Source: Yponomeuta sedellus (lineage: Eukaryota; Arthropoda; Insecta; Lepidoptera; Yponomeutidae). From it: a stretch of DNA of 64,000 nucleotides. Below the pieces are notes generated by a model, which ran no database searches, was not told where the DNA came from, and saw only the letters and a program-made list of their open reading frames with translations. This document shows positions 54,828-64,000 of this stretch, in pieces. The position numbers were made by a program, and so were the translations under genes. The stretch lies in the NCBI GenBank assembly GCA_934045075.1, contig OW203730.1, positions 12,890,505-12,954,504 of the forward strand, given 5' to 3'. Positions within the stretch are counted from its first letter, which is position 1; every line of letters starts with the position of its first letter.

Positions 54828-57639
54828 CCTTCCTTGGTACTATTCCTTAGACTACCTTTATTTACACTAATTAAATGTCGTAAATGAGAACCTCCTCTTT
54901 TGTGATCACCGTATAGTCAGTTGAAATCAGTTAAAAATATCGTGGTACAGGGCTTGCGACCTCCATCCACTAGTCAGGGCCAATTAATTGAGCCAAGCGT
55001 TTCGTCGTCAATTCGTATTATCACTTTTCTGTTGCAAAAACCTCTGCCACCCGCCGCAAAGGTCACTTTTTAAATGCTCAATTAAAACGCCCCCTGCAAT
55101 CGTTAACTCCAATTTAATACAAGTTTGAATTCAGTTTTGTTTTGTAGACAACATTTTCTTGTTTTAATTAATTTTACTACTTTCCGTATTAAGGTCTACT
55201 AGACCAATGCGTAGTCATGAATAACGTAGGGTATTCATGGCTTCGGATTGGTTTAGTCTTTAACTTGTTTAAGTTTTAACTTTCCATCAATATGACTGGA
55301 AAGTTACACCGTCTTTGGTTTGTGATTTTTGATGTTGAAAAACGACACTTCCCGTTAGAGTCGGAAAATAGCTCAAATGTGTCGTAACATGCGCGTCGAC
55401 GCAAATAATTGTCGATGTTCAACCGACATTAACAACACGGTTACACAGTAATAAACCAACCAATTTTTACGGAATACGGTCCATTATTTAATACAACAAG
55501 CGGCGCTAGGAATAATAAAAGAAGCCAATAATAAATCGTTGGCTCAATGCCATTGATCGTACGTTAGAACAACAACAAGTCAACGCAGCGTTGCAGTCTT
55601 TTTAAAAATTCTTTCCACCCACCCAGGTTGAGAAAGAAAAACTCATGCTCTGAATAAGTCTTAAAATATGTTTTGAATGTTTTAATATCATCCAAAACAA
55701 ATTTTTAGACTTTTTTGTTACTTGCAAACAAAATTTAGAAAATACTTACTTGTTTCATGTTAATTGCTCCACGACACGATATAATTTGTAATAAACTTAA
55801 AACCACGTCGAACCGTTTCAAAACCTCCAATTAATGAGCTACAGTTTTCTAACATCCTGGCGCCTTTTTTGTGGGGCAATCTTTTGACTGATGATTACAG
55901 TTCAATAATTTAGTTATAGATTATATGGTTATAAAATTGTATAATCAGATCAATATCAGCTATCTTAAGATAACAGCGCGAAGCGTGTATAGTTTAAAGC
56001 ACTCCGTGATTTACATTTCAAATGTAACGTAACCAAGCCTCTTCCCTGCAGGCTATAAATTGAGGGATTGGGACTAATGCAGCGTGTCCGCCCACTACCG
56101 TCTGCGGTGGAGATGAGTCTGGCTCTTTTCTCAAAAGATTATCTGGTGGGAGTCTACCTATGCGGCTACTAACAAGATTGCAATCAAGCAAAACGTCCAC
56201 ACAAATTCTGAAATTGGACACTATTCGCTAGCGTGGCGGGTGATGTTAAGATGGTGCTCCCATACGACACCCACGCCACGAGACTACATTCCATCTGCCA
56301 CCTCAGACAGTCGATTTACGATTTGTTTGCATTACGGCTCATTATTGGGAAAAGTAATGAAATTGGAGAATATTTGCCTACATTCAATAAAGCAGTGACG
56401 AGTCGACGACTAATCGTATGAAATACCGTTCTCTCCGAGCAGAAAATTGCTTTATACAATCGCCAAACATGTGCCATTTGTCATCTGTGAGTCAAACTCG
56501 TAATGGACGCAACGCGCTAGCGTTATGTATGCAGTCGGTTCAAAACTTCAAATTCAGGTTAGACATAAGCTATGTTTGCTCGGAATTTTATCCAAACGGC
56601 AAGAATTATCACAATTACATGGAGCGTACGAATATTACGTAAAGTTTTTCCCTGTGCCCTCTGGAAGCAGCAAGCTTCCCTACAAGGCGAGTCGCCAAAC
56701 GAGCTTGCCACCTACGCGCGAATGCTGGAATAAACAACTCTGCAACGCATTTGAGAATTCTTATGGTTCGTTGTCGACGCCATAATGAGGGACCGAGTCC
56801 TATTTATAGGCACTTGTCCATGTTTTTGTGTGTTACTAGAGGCTGTGCTACAGGATTTTTTTAGTAGGTACTTATTTAAGAAGAATAGTAGTAGTAGGAA
56901 CTTTAGATTTACGTATATGTTATTATTATTAACTAATAATTATAAAAACATACGTAAATCTATATCTATGATCAAAGATTCATAATTTAACTACTTGTAA
57001 CCATGCGTTACGCACGTAGCAATGTTGGGTTTTACATAATAGGTAGACAGGTAGGTAGGTACGAAGTTGCACATATTGCGGTCGTCGGACAAATCTTTAT
57101 TAACCTCACCAATTCCTATGGTAAATTTAATTTAGCGTTTGTCTGGGAGTACATTTTTTTTGTTTCTAAAACTAACCTACTCAAGAAATTAATAATTGTT
57201 TGATCGTTCTTGAGTTAATGACATGAATAAATGAATGACCTATATGAAGCAAATAGCCAGATTATTTCTTGCTATATTTCAACGATTTACATCAACGGTT
57301 TGTTTAAATATACCTAGACAAAAGCTGAATGAAATTATATATTGTATTATATAATTATGCATTATCATAAGTATATACAAATAAATTAACTAGCATCCGA
57401 TATCCTGTAATGTCAGGACATTCGACTTTTACTCGACTGCCCAAACAAAATATTACTACAATGTTTTCAGGGTATTTAAGTTTGTCCGTTTCTTTATTCC
57501 ACGATTCCTTCTAAATGCTTGATAGGTCAAGCTTTCAACAACATTCTACATAGGTACGTCTAAATAGGTTTAGAAAATTATAGAATGTTGTTAGTATCGT
57601 TATGTCTGGGTCTGCACTCTTAAAAATAACGATATCGTA
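54828..57639. other. no gene seen
   Basis: AT-rich. Hairpin at 56904-56962 (arm TAGATTTACGTATATGTT). Frames at 56233-56785 have no recognisable motif. Confidence 0.45.
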
Positions 57640-57775
57640 GATCTGGAGGCCGTCATGCTTGCCTAAGGCTCAGTGTGTTTTCAAGTTTGAGACGTCCTCG
57701 TCCTGTCACCGTAGCACAGGCTATCCTAAATTGGGACCAGGACAAGTGATGGTGTTGGTATGGAACTTATTTATT
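57640..57775 (+). mobile_element. SINE family 2 fragment upstream of an exon
   Basis: GGAGGCCGTCATGCTTGCC, GCTCAGTGTGTTTTCAAG, CGTAGCACAGGCTATCCTAA, TTGGGACCAGGACAAGTGA: family 2 body, decayed head, ending about 95 bp before the exon at 57869. Confidence 0.7.
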
Positions 57776-57868
57776 TATTAAGCTATGTGCGATAGTGGTC
57801 ATCGTGGTATCAAATCATATAGGGTACCTGAACAAGTAGTTATAGCAAAACTCTTTCCTCTATTCCAG

Positions 57869-58028
57869 GGCCACCGCCGCGGCTGGGCCTGAAGGCGAGC
57901 AGCCCGGGCGTCGCCGACGAGGACTGCAACAGTAACACGAGCCTCGCGGGCAGCCAGCACTCCGCCCACGATGAACTCGATAGCGCGCACTGCGATAACT
58001 CCGGCTACCTGTGGTTCCTCGACTATAA
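57869..58028 (+). CDS. coding exon, unidentified protein (exon i)
   Basis: 160 bp between acceptor TCTATTCCAG and donor GTAAGT. It enters in phase 1 and leaves in phase 2. GC-rich, unlike its AT-rich flanks. Translation runs from PPRLGLKASSPG through VADEDCNSNTSLAGSQHSAH to NSGYLWFLDY, with the last codon completed as Asn in the next exon. It is rich in Ser, Asp and His with one aromatic block, so likely mostly disordered with a short conserved motif. I do not recognise the family. Upstream exons are outside or far left in the window. The strict phase match to the next exon supports a real gene. Confidence 0.8.
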
Positions 58029-58484
58029 GTAAGTACCTAGTAACATATGCTGTAGAAGAAGAAAGTAGCCTGCTGAGGCCACGTGTCGGCTGAGGCACGT
58101 CATAGGAACGAAAAGACGATTTTTGATTTGGCAGTCCACTCAAAAGAAAACGGATGAACAATTGAAGAATCCACATTGCCTTTTATGATACTAGTGAAAA
58201 AGGGGCAGTAAAGTGATGTAGTTTGACCAACTGCTTGGTAACTGTTGTGTCAACTGTACGGAAAGTGATACTTTATATACGTTACTTTATTGGACACATA
58301 AAACTCATACAGGAAACACAACATTTACAAAATAAAAAGTGTACATGGCGAGCATATTTCGTATTTGCTATTTGCAGTTCAGTTGCAGCCCGTTAGTTTT
58401 GGCCCTTAGAAGTTCATTCTTAATAGAAAGCATAACCCATTCAAAATTCCTATGTTCTAACACAAACTCTCTCTCAACTTCCAG

Positions 58485-58737
58485 CCCGATATTCCGGGAG
58501 GGCGCGTGCCACCACACGTCGGTCCTTTCTTCAGTATCGGCCTCGTACAAAGGCATCGGCGATCTGACGTCCCGCTTCGAGTTCACGTCCCGGTACAACG
58601 ACCTTGCGCGAGACTTGGACGCCAATCTTGCAGAGGCGGACATGGAGAGCTTCCGTACCGAGGACATACATGCGCTGCTGATGACCACCGCCAACTTGCC
58701 ACACGACACCGCCGCGCAGCACGATAGGAATCACGAC
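58485..58737 (+). CDS. coding exon, unidentified protein (exon ii)
   Basis: 253 bp, acceptor CTCAACTTCCAG and donor GTGAGT; enters in phase 2, leaves in phase 0. The intron before it is 456 bp. The exon reads PIFREGACHHTSVLSSVSAS, then YKGIGDLTSRFEFTSRYNDL, then ARDLDANLAEADMESFRTED and IHALLMTTANLPHD. The central charged part looks amphipathic-helical (DLARDLDANLAEADMESF). There is no signal peptide, membrane segment or catalytic motif. The open frame extends past both splice sites on the genomic strand, but the composition change marks the exon. An intracellular adaptor or regulator is a guess, not a call. Confidence 0.82.
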
Positions 58738-58929
58738 GTGAGTATGATGACCGAGTCCTTTTAGGCTTCCTACGACGTCTGTATTGCTGGTAATCTATAT
58801 CTGACGTATAAAGGGATATATCTCTTAGGCCGTAGCTAGTTACTTATTATGACGTGGAATAGTAGCCCATACTCTATGAAGTACTGAAAAAAAAACACAG
58901 TTTTGCACAGGTTATAAATATATTATAAT

Positions 58930-59075
58930 ACTAGCTTACCCCGCAACCGTTTTTTTTTGTCATATAATTAGACAACGATCTCATATCAATTTCATATCAA
59001 CCGATTAATCGGTGAAGCCGTTTCGGAGAAGTTCGAAAACACACACTGTGACACGAGATTTTTATATATTAGATG
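58930..59075 (+). repeat. dispersed retroelement fragment
   Basis: ACTAGCTTACCCCGCAACCG ... TTTCGGAGAAGTTCGAAAAC ... ACACTGTGACACGAG ... TTTTTATATATTAGAT, the same unit as 49610-49875 but without the hairpin insert. Family not named. Confidence 0.6.
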
Positions 59076-59984
59076 AACGGATCCCTCAGTGATAGTGATT
59101 TCGACTCACACTTAGCCAGTTTATTGTAGCACTGATTCCCTTTTTTTTATAAGTGCTCTACCCGTCGGTACACAAACCAATCGATAGTAGAAATTTGACT
59201 GCATTTCAGTTCGAGCATTTGACTACTACTATTAATAAAGCTTTTGGCTACTTTTGAAAAATGTAGCATAACCAAGGATACATCATTTGTTTTATTTGCA
59301 TATCTTAATTTTTTATAGAGACATGAAGTAAGTTTTCTCAATGAACACAAAGTACACAATTTACTAGTTGCTGGGTAATAAAATATGTCCTAAATATCCG
59401 ATTTCAAAAAAGTTCCCTATTCTCTCATGACTTCGTGAAATCTTAACTAATCTCAACAATTTTTTTTATTGAACGTCCGATTGATCCCATTTTAATTTAG
59501 TGAAGATTTGATAAAGACTTTCGGAAATGGAAACCGGAACTCTTTATTGGATAGCAGCGAATTAAGCCCAATGGGAACAGTCATTTAGCGTTTGATAATG
59601 TTTGATAAAATATGACATCAAGGTAGAACCAGAATCTTCACAAAAAGCGTGAAACAAAAAAATAAAACCAGCTATACAATGCAATAACAATTATTAAATT
59701 TCGAGTCAGTGCTAAACCGCATGACCAGCACATACATTTCGAGTACCGTCTACAAGTTATTGTTGTACCCGGAAGTAGGTTTTATATTTTGTTTAAAAAT
59801 ATTATGCCCTAGTCCCGCTTAAGCCCGATTTTTCAAAAGTACACAAATTCTTTTACAATGATTTAAAACTTTAGAATGTGCAGTCATGAAAAAGCAAAAG
59901 AAAGAAGGAAAAACGTGTAGCATATAGGAATTACACCTAAAGTGAGGCGAGAAATTTAGATTAACGCAGGTGAGGTTGTAATTT

Positions 59985-60105
59985 TTATTATTATTAAAAT
60001 TCTTTATTGCCTAAAAAATTTGCACATAGGCGAGCTTAATGCTACTTAGCATTATCTACCAGCTAACCTAAGTTTTGGAGACAAGATTAGCAGGTAGTGC
60101 AATAT
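59985..60105 (-). repeat. LINE 3'-end fragment
   Basis: TTATTATTATTAAAATTCTT followed by TATTGCC, GGCGAGCTTAATGCTACTTA, and GCATTATCTACCAGC. It resembles the inverted 3' end of a lepidopteran Jockey/CR1-like LINE (TTTATTGC..., GGCGGACTTAATGCC..., CTACCAGTCAACC) that I know from other moth sequences. Confidence 0.5.
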
Positions 60106-61958
60106 TAAACATATAACTTATTTATTGATATAACTGCTTGGCCAAGACATTACCTAGGTTTTACTTCAGGCTGTGCTTACGTGGAGCATGCTGTCACGCT
60201 CGAGCAATTTTCTTTTTTTTATTGTGATTAAATAAGTAAACTTTCGATAAATGTGGTGATTAATTGAGGGTTTTATTTATTTGAGGGTCACATTTTTTAT
60301 TAAATCCATATTTATCTCGTATTTAAGTTTCTTTTTTAAACATTCGTTGTTGCACGTACTCTGACATTATCGGGTACTTAAAAAAATAAGTAATAGTGTC
60401 TTTAATAATCCTCTTGAAGAAACTAAATATAAGTCAAAAATTAAAATCTTTTATATACAAATATTTTCCCGACATAATATGTTTTGCGTTATGTAGGTAT
60501 GAGGTAAATGGGTTTTTTCTAAAAATTGCTAATGGTGTTGAGATTACTTTCGTCACATTTTTTTTAAAAATGAAAGAAGGATATACCTATCTTTGATTTC
60601 TTTGGGGGCGCCAAGTATACTTTCTTCCAGCCTTAAGGTAACCTGGTTTGTAATAGTCTCACTGGCTGGAAACATATAGGTACGGTACATTCAGTAACAA
60701 ACTGTTGCCAGACTGGTCGTGATTAATAAAAAATCCTACTGTGCTTTTCCAAAGTTGGTTTGTAATAGGCCAACTGGTTTGGTACAATTTTTAAACAAAT
60801 TGCTAAACAATAATAAAAATAATTAGTCGTTTAAAAAAATAGTATTTACACTATGCATAATTCTTCTCAAATAACGACAGAAAAAAATCGTTTTATTTTT
60901 TGATTTGGATGAATTTGAATTACTTAATATAGCAATTTCGAATCATAATAAAAGTTTTATTAATATTAAAATGTGACTGCAATGGCAAAATAATATCGAC
61001 AATAGGGATTAATGATGTAATGATCCTCTCAAATGATTACTTAATATAATCTTAATAAATAAATAACACAAGCAACCTTTAAACCAATGAAGAGCCGAAT
61101 CCCTTCTTTCAGACAGAGATTATGGCACTACGCGTATCCACCATGAATTGGCGATTTCAAGCGATATGTTAACAAACACAGACCTCAAGGCTAAAAAAAT
61201 AACCATATAACTAGATAAACTACAGGCGCTACCTACTTCATTTATTGTTTTACAATATTTTTTCTAAAACAGTAGCAGCTCTTTTATAAAATAGACGAAT
61301 AGCAAACCAGGGTAATAGAGAAATAATGTCCAATGTCCATAACCAACCGGAAAGAAGACAACAGTGTTTGCGAAACTGCTGGCGTTACAGTGATGATTGC
61401 TTACGCCATAACATCACATGTAGCACACCTTCAAAGGTTATGCAACGACGATGTTTAAAAGTTATTTGTTAGTTATCTACACAGTAGGCTAAGCAGTAAA
61501 AAAAAATTCCGAGAAAACAAGTCAAATTACGTAATGGGAAATGTTTAAAAAATAAAACATACTCCGTAAAATCCTAAGAGTCAAGGTAAATATTGTACTT
61601 TATGTGCCCATTTTCTTCCAAGGTAACTCAATAAAACGTCGACGTTTTTGGTAAAGCAGCTTAACGCAATACTTAATTTCTTTTTAATTCTCTTACGTTT
61701 ATGTATGTTATGACTCTGAGGTATCATATTCGCAATAGGCTGGCACTCTTTCTATGTTAACACTTTCTTTAGCAGATATTTTCTAATAATATTATTTCTA
61801 TTATGGTGTTGGTTGCTTCCAATAATAACTATTAACCTTATATTATTATTGTCCTTATATTATTTTGTAACGTACTAACGTGTATTATGATTTATTTTTC
61901 AGTTTCCATATGCATTGCCATATTATGTTTAATTATGTTTATTGGTGGTGCCTTGCAG

Positions 61959-62060
61959 TGTAATCCACGGGGTGAAATGTTCGCAAGCATCACGAGTTCG
62001 CTGATGGAAAAGTTCCGTTTCGACTCGCTGAGTACCGACACTAGTATTCAGGTTCGATAA
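61959..62060 (+). CDS. coding exon, unidentified protein (exon iii, possibly last)
   Basis: Acceptor GTGCCTTGCAG at 61958 after a 3.2-kb intron; enters in phase 0, matching the previous exon. It reads CNPRGEMFASITSSLMEKFR, then FDSLSTDTSIQ. Two ends are possible: an in-frame TAA at 62058-62060 after VR, or splicing at CAG/GTTCGA (62052), which would also leave phase 0. The GTTCGA donor is weak but the residues before it look conserved in style. I cannot choose between them. Confidence 0.65.
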   Translation, partial: CNPRGEMFASITSSLMEKFRFDSLSTDTSIQVR

Positions 62061-62560
62061 TGACATTGCTCGATGTTTATTCACGCCATCTCATGCGACT
62101 GTCTCATAATTGTATGTTTTCACTTCGCTTTTTTCAAACATTTCATCATTTTAAACTAGTGTCACATACAGCTCTATCTATAGACTTTTAAAGATTTTTT
62201 TTTGAAGAAGATAGTACCTAGGTACCTAAATAGTAATGCAAAAGGTTGAAACGATACTTTGTTCGTATTAAATTTTCAACCTGATCTGAACCTAATGCCA
62301 TCTGACGGTAATTATTCGTAACAATTTTCAAACCACGTATAGATGTCACCCTATAGATTGTATTTTCCAGTTAACTAGTTAGAACTTGGTTTTATGCCAA
62401 TTAGAAACGGTCCTGCCAGATTTTTACAACATTAAATGCTATTTGGTCAAATGCTCTCACCATTTAGTTAATTTGTAGTAGAGAATAATCTGTGGTGAGT
62501 TTACCACGATCTACGAAAATAGAAATTCCTATTACGTCATATAATCACCAATCCGGAATT

Positions 62561-62645
62561 GGCCCCCGTGGTGGAGTATGGCATATACCTTCCTCAGGGA
62601 AGAGACCCGTGCCCCTCGGTAGGGACATAATGGGTTGATGATGAT
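62561..62645 (-). repeat. retroelement tail fragment
   Basis: GGCCCCCGTGGTGGAGTATG ... AGAGACCCGTGCC ... GATGATGATT is the inverted form of the block at 51590-51650. Confidence 0.6.
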
Positions 62646-64000
62646 TACGCCTTGTAGTGCATGCATAAACTTACAATCTGCATGCAACTCTATGTTACTA
62701 GACGCTGTAATAAGAAAGACCCAAATGCTGGTACCTAGGCTAAGAAACTGTCATTAAATGAGGACTATTTTTATAGTCTTCGTAGGTAGTACCAAAATAT
62801 CTGCGGTTTTTCGAGAGCCCAACCGGTACCTACTTTTGCCGAGATATGTACGAGTACACTGAATAAACCCATCTATTCGGTTGATATTCCCCTAGTCAGC
62901 ACAAATGAAGCAATTGAAGAAATTAATTTTATTAAAGTCGTCACGCGACCTCAATAGGACTCCCACTCGGACAGTAAGTTATCCATGAGGATTTAGCACA
63001 CATTGACATTTAGACCCTGTAAGTAGAGAAAGTCCTACAAAAATCCTCACTCATACACAGCCGTGTACGAAACCGTACTGCGTCCTGCATTCACAACTAT
63101 TCTTCCTACACGTTAGGCTACCCAGGCGAGTACGTTATTCCTGCGGGATGTTGTAAAGATAAAATAAGACCTTTCAATGTGTGCGTAGTAAAAACCCTCA
63201 TACCCACACTGGATTGCGTCAATCAGTAACAAACACTCTCATATATACAGTCAATCCCTCCTCTATTGGTCATGTGTGTGTGAGCTATATTTAATTGTCC
63301 TTCTGTGTGGTCGTGCCCACATCCAGTGTGTGAGTCCAATGAAGTCTATCCTGTGTTGCTGCCCGCCAAAGTTTCCCAAACATTCGCTATGATACAGTAC
63401 CTCTACTTATTTCTTACTATTCACAAGGGCCTGCTAAACTAATTAGGGAGTTTTATTGTTTCACTATCCTTGAAAAAATGGCTCAAATTTTCTGCTCTAA
63501 TGAGTCTTAATTTTGTTTGTTTGATTGTAGTGCAAACATTCTTTGCACTTCATAATCTTTCGACAATGTGTTTGCTTACCTCATGCGTTTCCTATCAGTA
63601 GTGCTTTGGACCTACTGTGGATAAGACGTTCTTTTAGGAGCGGGAAGGTTTTCAGATAGTTCCTACAGTTTGAGAAGCCCACGCTGTAGCTAATATTAAA
63701 ATTAATACCAATCCCCGCGGTCCCAGTCTCGTACAGTGCTCGGTGCTCACGGGAGTGTGTTGCGTGCGTTGCTTTCAAGCAATGAATCCGTTTAAAAGAA
63801 TCTTCATTAGTAACTTCGATCGCCCATTGAAGGGCCTGATAGATAACTGTGTGTGCGACAGATAGTGCATCCTTCGGACTGTTGAACTTTAGTGATAGTG
63901 TCATACCAGGCGCGATGCTCCGGACGCATTTAGTTTAGTGCCGTGACTGAATCGGAAGAGTGTTTGTGATCAGATCACGTGTTTGTTATTTGGCTGAGAC
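62646..64000. other. no assigned gene
   Basis: If exon iii is terminal, this is 3' flank; otherwise intron. A GC-richer patch at 63660-63960 contains a 107-residue minus frame (63581-63904) with no motif, and reads on the plus strand like a possible 5' leader (AGTGCCGTGACTGAATCGG, then a GATCACGTG E-box). Unproven either way. Confidence 0.35.

Larger units (their letters stand above)
58738..61958 (+). other. intron between exons ii and iii
   Basis: Begins GTGAGT and ends TTGCAG. It holds two retroelement fragments (listed separately) and otherwise AT-rich sequence, including two imperfect copies of a GGTTTGTAATAG word near 60646 and 60758. No other exon recognised. Confidence 0.65.

Noticed and set aside
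57799..58176. 125-residue minus-strand frame
   Set aside because: Antisense shadow of the GC-rich exon at 57869-58028.
58339..58764. Single-exon 141-residue protein
   Set aside because: The frame runs through the splice acceptor at 58484 and donor at 58738; composition and phase show that only 58485-58737 is exon.

Overview
This is a eukaryotic, AT-rich, intron- and transposon-dominated window, most likely from a lepidopteran (moth or butterfly). The evidence is the frequent GTAGGTACCTAC-like tracts, the GACTTCAAAAAGGAGGAGG-type repeat at about 903, LINE tail types I associate with Lepidoptera, and insect mariner, rosa, DIRS and Penelope-like elements. The species call is inference. There is no sign of a bacterial, organellar or viral replicon.

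Host coding sequence is confined to the right end. Three in-phase exons on the + strand (57869-58028, 58485-58737, 61959-62060) are GC-rich, have clean AG/GT splice sites and encode the C-terminal part or a central block of one protein that I do not recognise. A phase-compatible but weak candidate first coding exon (2373-2532) lies about 55 kb upstream, and a CpG-dense promoter-like block lies at about 4110-4260. If either belongs to the gene, most of the window is one giant intron.

The rest is a layered set of mobile elements. From left to right: tRNA-derived SINE copy (1-267); a structurally complete DIRS-type tyrosine-recombinase retrotransposon with inverted terminal repeats and internal complementary region (7392-12602); SINE copies, several as inverted 'fold-back' dimers with their own target-site duplications (12914-13280, 14430-14549, 16279-16700, 29807-30029, about 38773-38995); a dead DD34D mariner (17738-19010); a deleted rosa-like DD41D element (26431-27349); a LINE with an intact 951-aa endonuclease/RT ORF on the minus strand (about 30718-34017); a Penelope-like element fragment between 356-bp inverted LTR arms (35282-36246); a LINE C-terminus (37107-37290, minus); two closely related Tc1-type MITEs (41800-42046, 54310-54825); a GGGGCC-ended TIR element (45180-45847); and a 2.1-kb TIR element carrying a 47-bp minisatellite and a second tRNA-SINE (50118-52221).

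The most unusual signal is the tRNA-SINE family. At least four of about seven copies are head-to-head inverted chimeras. Three of them are bounded by 12-14 bp direct repeats, so the inverted dimer entered the genome as one unit, and two share what looks like the same internal junction, suggesting that the fold-back form itself multiplies.
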